From the NCBI GenBank assembly GCA_965146665.1, contig CBCTHE010000006.1, positions 130,878 to 194,877 of the forward strand: DNA of 64,000 bases, in the 5' to 3' direction. The DNA comes from Ructibacterium sp965146665. Lineage in GTDB: Bacteria > Bacillota > Clostridia > Monoglobales > Monoglobaceae. Shown in pieces: positions 19,111 through 27,721 of the stretch. Positions within the stretch are counted from its first letter, which is position 1, and each line of letters begins with the position of its first letter. Below the pieces are notes generated by a model. The model made no database searches, was not told the origin of the DNA, and saw only the letters and a list, made by a program, of their open reading frames with translations. Made by a program: the position numbers and the translations under genes.

Positions 19111-19653
19111 ATGAAAAAATGGGTTTGTACAGTATGCGGTTACGTATATGAAGGCGAAAATCCCCCCGAGGCTTGTCCCCAGTGTAAGGCGCCGGCATCC
19201 AAGTTCAAGGAGCAGAGCGGCGATATGACCTGGGCCTGCGAGCATGAGATTGGCGTTGCAAAGGGCGTAGATCCCAGAGTTGTGGAAGGTCTGCAGGCGA
19301 ATTTCACCGGCGAGTGCACAGAGGTTGGCATGTATCTTGCAATGTCCCGGCAGGCGATTCGTGAAGGATATCCTGAGGTTGGAGCTTTCTATCAGCAGGC
19401 GGCTTTTGAAGAAGCGGAGCATGCCGCGAAGTTCGCGGAGCTTCTGGGCGAGGTCGTTTGCGCTGACACCAAAAAGAATCTGGAGGTCAGAGTGGAGGCG
19501 GAGAACGGCGCGACCGCAGGCAAGTTTGAACTGGCGAAGCTGGCCAAAGAGCTGGGCTATGATGCGATTCATGATACCGTTCATGAAATGGCAAAGGACG
19601 AGGCGCGACATGGCTGCGGCTTTGAAGGCCTGCTCAAGAGATATTTCGGCTAA
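19111..19653 (+). CDS. rbr: Reverse rubrerythrin (NADH-linked peroxidase component)
   Basis: The 180-aa non-haem iron protein reduces hydrogen peroxide, and in clostridia oxygen, with electrons from NADH through partner oxidoreductases. The rubredoxin-type FeS4 site is at the N-terminus (CTVCGY near residue 5 and CPQC near residue 22). The ferritin-like diiron four-helix domain (about 45-180) has GECTE, EEAEHAAKF and KDEARHG ligand helices. This is the domain order of 'reverse' rubrerythrins, opposite to the classical form. A strong GGAGG lies nine bases before the ATG. Placement right after perR indicates control by peroxide stress. Confidence 0.93.
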   Translation: MKKWVCTVCGYVYEGENPPEACPQCKAPASKFKEQSGDMTWACEHEIGVAKGVDPRVVEGLQANFTGECTEVGMYLAMSRQAIREGYPEVGAFYQQAAFEEAEHAAKFAELLGEVVCADTKKNLEVRVEAENGATAGKFELAKLAKELGYDAIHDTVHEMAKDEARHGCGFEGLLKRYFG

Positions 19654-19706
19654 TACAGCACAGAATAAAAATAAAGGCTTGAAAGATTCAAACCCTTCAG
19701 CCTGTC

Positions 19707-19747
19707 AAAAAAGGCATGTATTCCATACAGCGAATACATGCCTTTTT
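19707..19747 (+). terminator. Rubrerythrin terminator
   Basis: AAGGCATGTATTC and GAATACATGCCTT form a perfect stem around an 8-base loop, with A and T runs on the two sides. The 170 bp that follow, up to the convergent proA stop, hold nothing I can identify. Confidence 0.92.
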
Positions 19748-19919
19748 GTATCCATTCACTTATACATGCTTTTGATATACCTTGTTCAACGACTGATTTT
19801 ACCGCCTATCCCCTTTGTTTATAACTATATTTTTCATGCAAAAACCCCTTTCATTAGGCCTTTTTGTCTAAGGAGTGAGGTTCACTTCCGGGCAGATGTG
19901 CCGTTCTTTTCTGTAAAGG

Positions 19920-21173
19920 TTATCGAATCTGGCCGTTTCCAAAGATAATATATTTGGTGGAAGTGAGTTCCGCCAGCCCCATGGGGCCTCTTGCGTGAAT
20001 TTTCTGGGTGCTGATGCCGATTTCCGCGCCGAAACCGAACTCGAAGCCGTCCGTGAACCGGGTGGAGGCGTTTACATAGACCGCCGCCGCGTCGATTTCA
20101 TCCAGAAAACGCTGGGATGCGGCGTAGTCCCGGGTTATGATCGCCTCGCTGTGGCCGCTGTTATAGCGGTTGATGTGCGCAATGGCCTCGTCCAGGCTGT
20201 CCACAATCTTCACACCGATCTTCAGATCGAGGTATTCTCTGGCCCAGTCCTCATCAGATGCCGGGGCCGCGCCGGGATACAGCGCGCAGACGCGCTGGTC
20301 GCCGATGATTTCCACCCCGCGCGCCTCCAGCTCTCTGAGCATATCGGGGAGAAAGTTCCCGGCCGCAGACTGGTGGACCAGAAGCTTCTCTTCCGCGTTG
20401 CACACAGAAGGCCGCTGGGTTTTCGCGTTGATGACAATGGCCTTTGCCATTTCAAGATCCGCGGAAGCGTCCACATATACGTGGCAGTTGCCGGTTCCGG
20501 TCTCAATGGCCGGTACGGTTGCGTTCTCCACCACCGCGCGGATCAGTCCCGCCCCGCCCCGGGGGATGATCACATCCAGATATTCATTGAGCCGCATCAG
20601 GGCGGTGGCGCTTTCCCGGCTGGTATCCTCCACCAGGCTGAGGCTGCCCTCCGGCAGACCCGCCGCATAGCCCGCGGTCTGCATCACCTTTACAATGGCG
20701 CGGTTGGAGGCCGCGGCCTCCTTTCCGCCCCGAAGGATGACGGCGTTGCCCGTCTTGACGCAAAGGCCGGCCGCGTCGGCGGTAACGTTGGGGCGGGCCT
20801 CATAGATGATCCCGATTACGCCCAGCGGAACCCGTACCCGGCCGATCTTCAAACCGTTGGGACGCTTTGTCTGGTTAACCATCTCCCCGATGGGATCCGG
20901 GAGAGCGGCAATCTGCTCAATGCCCTCCGCCATGGCGTCAATGCGTTCCTCGTTGAGCATCAGCCGGTCAAGCAGACCCTTGGTCATGCCGTTCTGCCTG
21001 CCCTGATGCAGGTCATGGGCGTTCTCCTCCAGCAGAAAGCCGGTGTGGGCGCGCAGAGCCTCCGCCATGGCAAGGAGCGCCTTGTTCTTGACATCTGTGG
21101 ACAGGGCGGCCAGCTTGTAGGAAGCCGCCTTTGCCAGCCTGCCCTTCTGGTTCAATTCTTCGATTGGATTCAT
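19920..21173 (-). CDS. proA: Gamma-glutamyl phosphate reductase
   Basis: The 417-aa NADPH-dependent aldehyde-dehydrogenase-fold enzyme makes glutamate-5-semialdehyde from the ProB product. Recognisable segments are GVIGIIYEARPNVT (about 110), ILRGGKEA, DVIIPRGGAGL (about 195), TGTGNCHVYVD, the catalytic cysteine in RPSVCNAEEK (about 265) and NASTRFTDG near the C-terminus. I chose the ATG at 21173 because AGGAG stands nine bases before it; a start 20 codons earlier would run through the promoter. It is transcribed away from tatD from a promoter that overlaps the tatD promoter. Confidence 0.94.
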   Translation of the reverse strand: MNPIEELNQKGRLAKAASYKLAALSTDVKNKALLAMAEALRAHTGFLLEENAHDLHQGRQNGMTKGLLDRLMLNEERIDAMAEGIEQIAALPDPIGEMVNQTKRPNGLKIGRVRVPLGVIGIIYEARPNVTADAAGLCVKTGNAVILRGGKEAAASNRAIVKVMQTAGYAAGLPEGSLSLVEDTSRESATALMRLNEYLDVIIPRGGAGLIRAVVENATVPAIETGTGNCHVYVDASADLEMAKAIVINAKTQRPSVCNAEEKLLVHQSAAGNFLPDMLRELEARGVEIIGDQRVCALYPGAAPASDEDWAREYLDLKIGVKIVDSLDEAIAHINRYNSGHSEAIITRDYAASQRFLDEIDAAAVYVNASTRFTDGFEFGFGAEIGISTQKIHARGPMGLAELTSTKYIIFGNGQIR

Positions 21174-21201
21174 ATGGATCAGCTCCTGACTTGATTTTAT
21201 A

Positions 21202-21230
21202 TTGATTGTAACATATTTATGTGATATAAT
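21202..21230 (+). promoter_or_regulatory. tatD promoter
   Basis: TTGATT (21202-21207), a 17-bp gap and TATAAT (21225-21230). It overlaps the divergent proA promoter almost completely. Confidence 0.8.
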
Positions 21231-21233
21231 CAA
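21205..21233 (-). promoter_or_regulatory. proA promoter
   Basis: On the - strand: TTGATT (21233-21228), a 17-bp gap and TACAAT (21210-21205). Because it occupies the same 29 bp as the tatD promoter, polymerase should be able to occupy only one of them at a time. Confidence 0.75.
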
Positions 21234-21268
21234 CCTGAAATTGCTATAAGATTGGAGAGACGAAAGTT

Positions 21269-22036
21269 ATGCTGTTTGATACACACGCGCATTTTGACGA
21301 CCCGCAGTTTGACCCGGACCGGGATTTTGTGATCCGGAGCCTGAAGGATTATGGCGTAGACCGGGTGATGAACATTGGCGCGAATCTGGAAACCTCCCGC
21401 CGCGCCGTACAGCTCGCGGCGGAATATGACTTTTTTTATGCCTCGGTGGGCGTCCACCCCAGCGACACCGCGGGGATGACAGAGGACGATCTCAAAGCCC
21501 TGCGGGATCTGGCGGTATCCAACCCAAAGGTCAGGGCCATTGGTGAGATTGGTTTGGATTATCACTATGACGATTCTGACCCGGAGGAGCAGAAGCGCTG
21601 GCTGACCAGCCAGCTTGAGCTGGCAAAGGAATTGGATATGCCGGTGGTCATCCATGACCGGGAGTCCAAAGGGCAGTGCATTGAAATTCTCAGGCGGATG
21701 GGCATAGCAAACGGCGTGATGCACTGCTTTTCCGGCAGCGCGGAAACTGCCGGAGAGCTTGTGAAAATGGGGTTTATGATCTCATTCACCGGTGTGCTCA
21801 CGTTCAAGAATGCCCGGCGTGCGGCGGAGGCCTGCGCCGCAGTGCCGCTGGAACGGCTTATGATTGAGACAGACTGCCCCTATATGGCACCGGAGCCCCA
21901 CCGGGGGGAGCGGAATTTCAGCGGCTATGTGGAGTTTGTCGCCAGAAAAATGGCGGAGATCAAGGGCGTTTCTTTTGAGGAGCTGGCCCGAATCACCACG
22001 GAAAACGCACTTCGGTTTTACAGGATTGAAGCATAG
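21269..22036 (+). CDS. tatD: TatD-family metal-dependent DNase
   Basis: The 255-aa TIM-barrel hydrolase belongs to a family with two-metal 3'-5' exonuclease activity on DNA, linked to repair and DNA turnover. Metal ligands appear in order: DTHAHFDD at the N-terminus, GEIGLDYHYD with the bridging Glu (about 92), VIHDRES (His, about 128), GVMHCFSG (His, about 153) and IETDCPYMAP with the Asp (about 203). Length is normal. GGAGAG precedes the ATG. It is often found near methionyl-tRNA synthetase or rsmA/ksgA, but not here. Confidence 0.92.
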   Translation: MLFDTHAHFDDPQFDPDRDFVIRSLKDYGVDRVMNIGANLETSRRAVQLAAEYDFFYASVGVHPSDTAGMTEDDLKALRDLAVSNPKVRAIGEIGLDYHYDDSDPEEQKRWLTSQLELAKELDMPVVIHDRESKGQCIEILRRMGIANGVMHCFSGSAETAGELVKMGFMISFTGVLTFKNARRAAEACAAVPLERLMIETDCPYMAPEPHRGERNFSGYVEFVARKMAEIKGVSFEELARITTENALRFYRIEA

Positions 22037-22127
22037 GCTGGCACACCAAAAGGAGGCCCTGATCAAAAGAGCTCCCGCCTGCCGTGCATCCGAATTTGAC
22101 AGATATCTTATACTCTTTGCGGAAGGT

Positions 22128-23306
22128 TCAGCGCGGTGTGGATAAGCCGCCGCATTCCTTCTGCATTTTTTTATTCAAATACATACGTTCATCCGCGCGC
22201 GCGAAGACCTTTTCCAGCGTGTCCCGGCCATCCGGACGAAGATAGTCGAAGCCGGCCGCCAGGGACAGAGGAAGGCCGAGCAGCTCCTGCTCTTGCGCCG
22301 CGGCTTCGGAGAGCGCCCCGAGCTTTTCCTGCACAGCGGATTCTGACGGTTCCCGGCAAATGACCGCGAATTCATCGCCGCCCAGGCGAAACAGGCTCCG
22401 CGGTTCATCGGAAAAGACCTTTTTCAGAGTGCGGGCCGCCGCCTGCAAGACCAGATCGCCGGACTGATGGCCAAAAGAATCGTTGATGCGCTTCAAATTA
22501 TTGAGGTCAAACACAATGCAAAAGAGTTTTCCCTCCTGGGCCTGTTCCCCGGCTGCGGCGTTGATTCGTTCCACATAGGCGGCACGGTTGGCAAGACCGG
22601 TCAGGGAATCCGTGTACGCAATGCGATAGATTTCCTTTTCCTTCTCAAGAAGCCGGTTTTGTTCGGAAATCCGGCGGGTCTTTTGAATGGAGGTCACAAA
22701 AACAATATAGCAGGAGAGGACAATTAGGGAGAACACTAGGTAAACCGGCCCGTATTCGACCCGCTCAATCAGGGGCTTGGGATAGGCCGCGAAAAAGATG
22801 AGGCCAAAGTAGATCAGCGCGTTGGCGATGGCCATATCCCGCCAGCCCACACTGGGAATATCCAAGAGCTCGTGATAGCGCCTGAAGTGTTTTCGCCCGG
22901 CGAGGTATACCCCGAGAAAGAGCGCCGCCGTGACCATAAGGGTGAGCAGATTGCTGAACAGCCGGTTTTGCAGCAGAACGCCCGCATACCTTCCGCAGAA
23001 GCCGATGATAAGGGTGACGGAATCCACAAAGCAGAAGGTCATGAAAAAGCGGCTGTCCTTGTGTTTGGAAAGGTACAGGAACAGCAGCAGACTGGGGACG
23101 CTCATGCAAAGGGCGGATGACAGCGAGGCGGGCAGCAGAAACACATAGGTGGCCAGAAAATAGGCCACGATGATGATGCCACAGCCGCCGTACATAAGGA
23201 TTTTCTCCAAAAGACGGTCCCGCTTCAGGGAGATCAGCCGGGTGAAGATCAGCAGATCAAAGAATATGATGACCAGGTCGTTTAAAATAGGTATGAGCTG
23301 TTTCAT
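22128..23306 (-). CDS. Membrane-bound diguanylate cyclase (GGDEF)
   Basis: The 392-aa protein has about six or seven predicted membrane segments in the first ~215 residues, a short coiled link, and a C-terminal GGDEF domain with an intact LGGDEFAVI active site (about residue 318). It should make cyclic di-GMP from two GTP in response to a signal sensed in or at the membrane. The sensor part belongs to no domain I can name. No EAL domain is present. AAGGAGG precedes the start. It lies 75 bp downstream of an AraC-type gene on the same strand, so the two may be co-transcribed, though their roles need not be linked. Confidence 0.88.
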   Translation of the reverse strand: MKQLIPILNDLVIIFFDLLIFTRLISLKRDRLLEKILMYGGCGIIIVAYFLATYVFLLPASLSSALCMSVPSLLLFLYLSKHKDSRFFMTFCFVDSVTLIIGFCGRYAGVLLQNRLFSNLLTLMVTAALFLGVYLAGRKHFRRYHELLDIPSVGWRDMAIANALIYFGLIFFAAYPKPLIERVEYGPVYLVFSLIVLSCYIVFVTSIQKTRRISEQNRLLEKEKEIYRIAYTDSLTGLANRAAYVERINAAAGEQAQEGKLFCIVFDLNNLKRINDSFGHQSGDLVLQAAARTLKKVFSDEPRSLFRLGGDEFAVICREPSESAVQEKLGALSEAAAQEQELLGLPLSLAAGFDYLRPDGRDTLEKVFARADERMYLNKKMQKECGGLSTPR

Positions 23307-23381
23307 AGAAAGAACCTCCTTGGTTCGGCTTTCGTTTCATCTCTTCAGCCGCCGCGCACCTGGGCGGCTGCGGCGTCACCG

Positions 23382-24269
23382 CTATAAAAGGCGGAGGCTT
23401 TCCTGCCGGTACCGGGCCGGTGTGGTTCCGGTCAGCGCCTTGAACTGGGCAATGAAATTGCTTTTGCTCTGATATCCCACGGCCTCCGCGATTTCGTCCA
23501 GCGAAGCGTCCGTGGAACGGAGCAGAAGTTTCGCGCGGCTGATGCGGCAGTTGGTCAGATACTCGTAGGGGGTCTCGCCCAGCTGTTTTTTGAACAGACG
23601 GACGAAATGGTATTTGGAGAGCCGGGCCAGTCCGGCGAGCATATCCAGGGTCAGCGGATCCTGATAATGCCCGCGGATGTACGCGGCGGCATTGGCGATG
23701 TCTGTATGGCGGCCGGAAAGGGCGCCGGCGGGTTCCCGCGGGGCTAGGTGTCCGGAGAGCAGTGTGGTCAGCAGATTGGACAGGTGATTGGAGATCTGCA
23801 CTGCGCTGCGGAGGCCGCGCCCCTGGGCCAATGCGGCCAGGGCGCGGAAATCCGCGCCGAATTGCGCGCCGTCCGGAACGGAAATCAGCGTATAATGGGT
23901 TCCGGCTGGGAAGGCGCTGTTGATATGCGCGGCATAGACCTCCGCGCCGGAGCCGCCGAAGTGAATCCACTGGTTGTGCCAGCACGGTGTCTCCGCGGCA
24001 TAACGGTGCCGCTCCGGACAGTGTATGATCAAAACAGTGCCGGGGGTCAGGCGGAGTGTCTGTTCCGCTGTCTGAAAGACTCCGGTTCCGCCGATTGTGT
24101 ATATCAGCTGATACCCCTCCCGGCTGTCCCGCTCCACATAGTACCCGCCGCCGGCGCGGAAATCCCCCAGCTCTGTCATATGAAAGGGCAGGGCGCGGGC
24201 GGTTTCTGACTCCGGGACGATGAACCAGTCAGAGTCCGGCGCAATGTCAAGACAGTAATCCAGCATCAT
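23382..24269 (-). CDS. AraC-family transcriptional regulator with cupin sensor
   Basis: The ~295-aa regulator has an N-terminal AraC-type cupin (about 20-150; PGTVLIIHCPERH is the typical late cupin strand) for binding a small sugar. The C-terminal AraC double helix-turn-helix spans about 190-290 (LDMLAGLARLSKYHFVRLFK, then GYQSKSNFIAQFKALTG). The start at 24269 is chosen for GGAGG five bases upstream; two ATGs lie in tandem there. The manA-rpiB unit ends just upstream on the same strand behind a terminator. It is a candidate regulator of the nearby mannose, rhamnose or isomerase genes, but the target cannot be read from sequence. Confidence 0.88.
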   Translation of the reverse strand: MMLDYCLDIAPDSDWFIVPESETARALPFHMTELGDFRAGGGYYVERDSREGYQLIYTIGGTGVFQTAEQTLRLTPGTVLIIHCPERHRYAAETPCWHNQWIHFGGSGAEVYAAHINSAFPAGTHYTLISVPDGAQFGADFRALAALAQGRGLRSAVQISNHLSNLLTTLLSGHLAPREPAGALSGRHTDIANAAAYIRGHYQDPLTLDMLAGLARLSKYHFVRLFKKQLGETPYEYLTNCRISRAKLLLRSTDASLDEIAEAVGYQSKSNFIAQFKALTGTTPARYRQESLRLL

Positions 24270-24384
24270 GCTTCCCTCCGTTCTTTTCTCCATCATACAA
24301 CAACTCTAAGAAAAAAGCAACATTTTGATATGAATTCGCAAGAACCGGGATTGAAAAAAACAGACGGGTGGGATAAAATGATCC

Positions 24385-24424
24385 CAGAAAAAGAAACGGC
24401 CGCCCTCCTTACGGAGGACAGCCG
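24385..24424 (-). terminator. Terminator after manA
   Basis: CGGCCGCCCTCC (24397-24408) pairs with GGAGGACAGCCG (24413-24424) through a TTAC loop, with two G-U pairs. On the - strand a T-rich stretch follows. Confidence 0.85.
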
Positions 24425-24450
24425 CAGCGGCAAAGCCAAAGTTGTCCGGA

Positions 24451-25410
24451 CTATACATACGAAAGAATTACTTCGCAGTTCCCGCTGATGGTACAGCGCT
24501 GATCCTGCGCCGGGATAAAGATGCTGTCCCCCTTCCGGAAGGCCAGCGTTTCGCCCTCCATGGTCAGGGCGCCGCTCCCCTCGGTTATGATCAGGGAACG
24601 GAAGGTATCCGGAGTGATCCGGAGCTCCGCATGGGAAACAACATCCAGCTTTTCTGCCGTAAAGTACGCGCAGGAGGCCAGCAGTCTCCGGGTGTGCCCA
24701 TCGTGCCGTTCCGTTTGGCCGCCGGTTTCCATACCGGCCGCGGGACACAGAGTTGAGACCTCAATGGCCTGACGGATGTGCAGCTGGCGGGGATTCCCCT
24801 GTGCGTCCCGGCGGTCGTAGTCATAGACCCGGTAGGTGGTGTTGGAATTCTGCTGAATCTCACAGATGACAATGCCCTTGCCAATGGCATGCACTGTGCC
24901 GGATTGGATAAAGAACACGTCCCCCTTGTGAACCTCCACCCGGTTCAGCACATCAAGCAGGGTGTTGTTCTCAATCCGCTCTTGGAACTCGTCCTTGGTA
25001 ATGCTGGTATTCAGCCCATAGTAGAGGCTGGCGCCCTCTTCGGCGTCCAGGATATACCACATCTCGGTCTTGCCGTATTCGCCCTCGTTTTTCAGGGCAT
25101 AGGCATCATCCGGATGGACCTGAATGGAGAGGTTGTCCTTTGCGTCAATGAACTTGATCAGAATGGGGAAATAGTCAAAGGCCGCCGCCCGGGTTCCCAG
25201 AACGGCGGAGCCGTGCTTTTCGAGATAACCGGAGAGGGAAAGCCCCTGATCCGGGCCGGAGGCGACAATGCTCTGGCCGTCCTTGTGGGTGGAAAGCTCC
25301 CAGCTCTCAGCCACAATGTCAAGATCGCTCTTTTTCCCATACTGGGTTTTCAGTTTGGTCCCGCCCCAAAGATAGTCTTTGAAGGCGGGAGAAAGTAAAA
25401 TCGGCTGCAT
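24451..25410 (-). CDS. manA: Mannose-6-phosphate isomerase, class I
   Basis: The 319-aa zinc cupin interconverts mannose-6-phosphate and fructose-6-phosphate. Zinc and active-site residues appear in QVHPDD (about 97), GKTEMWYIL with its Glu, GTVHAIGKG with the His (about 172) and NTTYRVYDYDR with the Arg (about 190). This is the short Firmicutes form. AAGGAGG precedes the ATG, and the gene starts 11 bp after the rpiB-like stop, in one operon. Here it can take up the mannose-1-phosphate stream from the GH130 enzymes (after a mutase) or free mannose after phosphorylation. Confidence 0.93.
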   Translation of the reverse strand: MQPILLSPAFKDYLWGGTKLKTQYGKKSDLDIVAESWELSTHKDGQSIVASGPDQGLSLSGYLEKHGSAVLGTRAAAFDYFPILIKFIDAKDNLSIQVHPDDAYALKNEGEYGKTEMWYILDAEEGASLYYGLNTSITKDEFQERIENNTLLDVLNRVEVHKGDVFFIQSGTVHAIGKGIVICEIQQNSNTTYRVYDYDRRDAQGNPRQLHIRQAIEVSTLCPAAGMETGGQTERHDGHTRRLLASCAYFTAEKLDVVSHAELRITPDTFRSLIITEGSGALTMEGETLAFRKGDSIFIPAQDQRCTISGNCEVILSYV

Positions 25411-25421
25411 GGAAGTCCTCC

Positions 25422-26060
25422 TTAGCCAAGGATGCCCTTGATGTATTCCGCGATTTCAGGAACCTGACAGTTGGGGAAGAACAGATCGGCAAATTTTTCG
25501 CCGCTGACCGCGGTCTTTAAAAATTCCTGGTCAATGTTCTTGAGCACGGTCATGATATCCTGATGGGTGACTTTTTTGACCTCGTCCAGGATCTTCTTGT
25601 TCCGCTGTTCGGGAACCGCGCGCTCTCTGGGATAGCCGAGACCAAACTCGCCGGAGAACAGCTTTTCAAAGGTGTACTGCAGGTTCAGCTCAGCGCCCCA
25701 GCCAAAGTTCTGGGCAAAGGGCATGGCCACCGCGTTGCCGTTGTTCACCTGCGCGAACAGATAGCCGTCTGTGGGATCGGTCACATGACCGCACAGCACG
25801 CCGGGGAAGGAATTGAGCGCCAGCATTGCGCCCTGTCCGGTGCCGCAGCCGGTGACAACGAAGTCCACAGCCTTGCTGCCCAGCAGGATTGCCGCCAGAA
25901 GTCCGTTCATGACATAGGTGAGCTGGGTGTCGTCCTCGGCGGTGTACATACCGAAGTTGAGAACCTCGTGGCCCATGGGCTCTACCACAGATTTCAGGGT
26001 ATTGCAGATCAGCTCGTTTTTCGCGGCCTGAGAATTTTCATTGATCAAAGCGATTTTCAT
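25422..26060 (-). CDS. rpiB: RpiB/LacAB-family sugar-phosphate isomerase
   Basis: The 212-aa protein has the RpiB fold: a start MKIALINENSQ, the phosphate-binding region VDFVVTGCGTGQGAMLALNS with the catalytic-type Cys (about 70), then an extended C-terminal helical part that makes it longer than the ~150-residue classical RpiB. It interconverts aldose and ketose phosphates. Whether the substrate is ribose-5-phosphate, a 6-deoxy sugar phosphate or galactose-6-phosphate is not visible. AAGGAG stands eight bases before the ATG at 26060; a GTG three codons earlier is less likely. First gene of the manA operon, from its own promoter. Confidence 0.82.
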   Translation of the reverse strand: MKIALINENSQAAKNELICNTLKSVVEPMGHEVLNFGMYTAEDDTQLTYVMNGLLAAILLGSKAVDFVVTGCGTGQGAMLALNSFPGVLCGHVTDPTDGYLFAQVNNGNAVAMPFAQNFGWGAELNLQYTFEKLFSGEFGLGYPRERAVPEQRNKKILDEVKKVTHQDIMTVLKNIDQEFLKTAVSGEKFADLFFPNCQVPEIAEYIKGILG

Positions 26061-26104
26061 GATAAACACTCCTTATTTAGTAGTTGAAATTATTTTCATC
26101 TATT

Positions 26105-26133
26105 AGTATAATAGGACGCAGAGGGTTTGTCAA
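26105..26133 (-). promoter_or_regulatory. Promoter of the rpiB-manA operon
   Basis: On the - strand: TTGACA (26133-26128), a 17-bp gap and TATACT (26110-26105). Confidence 0.82.
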
Positions 26134-26160
26134 TGAAGATTTTGAACAGACTTTAAAAAC

Positions 26161-26193
26161 CTTCCGCCGGGAAACATGGAAATATTGCGGAAG
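26161..26193 (+). promoter_or_regulatory. Inverted repeat upstream of rhaB
   Basis: CTTCCGC (26161-26167) and GCGGAAG (26187-26193) form a perfect 7-bp inverted repeat with a 19-bp spacer, 33 bp before the rhaB start. It could be a regulator half-site pair or a leader hairpin. Confidence 0.4.
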
Positions 26194-26226
26194 GGTGGAA
26201 ATGCGTGAAAATAAGGAGGAATTCAA

Positions 26227-27630
26227 ATGACAAAATACTATCTTGCGGTGGATATCGGGGCTTCCAGCGGCCGGCATATGCTGGCGTCCCTTGTGGACGG
26301 AAAGATCGTGCTGGAAGAGGTCTACCGCTTCAAGAACCTGCTGGCGGAAAAGAACGGCCATCTGTGCTGGGATCTGGATCGGCTGTTCGGTGAGATCGTA
26401 AACGGCCTCAAGGCCTGCAAAGAGCTGGGAAAGATTCCATACAGCATGGGGATCGACACCTGGGGCGTGGATTTTGTGCTCCTGGACAGGGAAGGGAAAA
26501 TTCTGGGCGATACCATTGCGTACCGGGATTCCAGAACCGAGGGAATGGATGAAAAGGTGGAGAAGGTTGTGTCCGCAGAGGCGCTCTATGCCCGCACCGG
26601 AATTCAGAAGCAGTCCTTTAACACCATCTATCAGCTGACGGCGGTTAAGGAACAGACGCCGGAGCTCATGGAGCAGGCCGAGACCTGGCTTATGCTTCCT
26701 TCCTATTTCAAGTTCCTGCTGACCGGAAAGAAAAAGATTGAGTATACCAATGCCAGCACCACCGGACTTTTGAATGCGGAAACCAAGGATTGGGACAGGG
26801 AACTGATCCGGGATCTGGGATTTAAGGAAAGCCTGTTTGGCGAAATCTGCATGCCCATGACCGAGGTGGGAAACTTCACCCCGGAGATGCAGGAAGAAAT
26901 CGGGTTTGACTGTAAGGTCATTCTCCCGGCCACCCATGACACCGGCAGCGCGGTGCTCGCTGTACCCATGGAGCATGGCGAGGGCATCTACATCAGCTCC
27001 GGAACCTGGTCGCTGATGGGCGTGGAGCGTACTGTGCCCAACTGCACGGAGGAGAGCCGTCTGGAGAACCTCACCAATGAGGGCGGCGTGGATTACAGGT
27101 ACCGGTATCTCCGGAATATAATGGGGCTTTGGATCATCCAGTCCATTAAGCGGAATCTGGAGGATGCCTATTCCTTCAATGATCTGGAACAGCTTGCCCG
27201 TGAAAACAGCGGTTTTTCCTCCCGGGTGGACGTGAACGATCAGCGGTTTATGGCGCCGAAGAATATGATTGAGGCCATCCGCAGCTATTGCCGGGATACC
27301 GGCCAGGCCGTACCGGAGTCCGTGGGAGAGGTCATGCAGTGCGCCTATGCCAGCCTTGCGCGCTGTTATGCGCAGTCCGCCGGGGCCATTGAAAAGGTTC
27401 TGTGCCGGAAGTATGACTGTATACGGATTGTGGGCGGCGGCTGTCAGGATGGATATTTGAATGAGCTGACAGCGCGGGCAACCGGAAAGACGGTGTATGC
27501 GGGACCGGTGGAGGCAACTGCACTTGGAAATGTTCTGGCCCAGCTCATGGCCGACGGCACAGTGGCGGATATAGAGGCCGCGCGGGCTCTGATCCGGGCG
27601 TCTTTCCCGATCAAAAAGGTGGAGGCATAG
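26227..27630 (+). CDS. rhaB: Rhamnulokinase
   Basis: The 467-aa FGGY-family kinase phosphorylates L-rhamnulose at C1. Visible motifs are the N-terminal VDIGASSGRHM phosphate loop, SMGIDTWGVDF (about 78), AYRDSRTEGM, ATHDTGSAVLAVP (about 239), SSGTWSLMGVE (about 257) and RIVGGGCQDGYLNELTA (about 400). AAGGAGGA precedes the start. Rhamnose isomerase follows 91 bp downstream. The aldolase (rhaD) and a rhamnose mutarotase are not in the window, nor is an alpha-L-rhamnosidase, so they must be encoded elsewhere if the pathway is complete. Confidence 0.94.
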   Translation: MTKYYLAVDIGASSGRHMLASLVDGKIVLEEVYRFKNLLAEKNGHLCWDLDRLFGEIVNGLKACKELGKIPYSMGIDTWGVDFVLLDREGKILGDTIAYRDSRTEGMDEKVEKVVSAEALYARTGIQKQSFNTIYQLTAVKEQTPELMEQAETWLMLPSYFKFLLTGKKKIEYTNASTTGLLNAETKDWDRELIRDLGFKESLFGEICMPMTEVGNFTPEMQEEIGFDCKVILPATHDTGSAVLAVPMEHGEGIYISSGTWSLMGVERTVPNCTEESRLENLTNEGGVDYRYRYLRNIMGLWIIQSIKRNLEDAYSFNDLEQLARENSGFSSRVDVNDQRFMAPKNMIEAIRSYCRDTGQAVPESVGEVMQCAYASLARCYAQSAGAIEKVLCRKYDCIRIVGGGCQDGYLNELTARATGKTVYAGPVEATALGNVLAQLMADGTVADIEAARALIRASFPIKKVEA

Positions 27631-27721
27631 CGCCGAAGCCCATGCCGCCGGGGCCCGCCCTTTCAAATTCTGAAAAAATAAAAATGTATTGCGATAGAAA
27701 CTTGATAGAAGGGAGCTCGAA

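Noticed and set aside
19995..21194. Long + strand frame (399 codons) opposite proA
   Set aside because: It mirrors the GC-rich proA gene, lacks a ribosome site and has no recognisable domain; proA has complete catalytic motifs.
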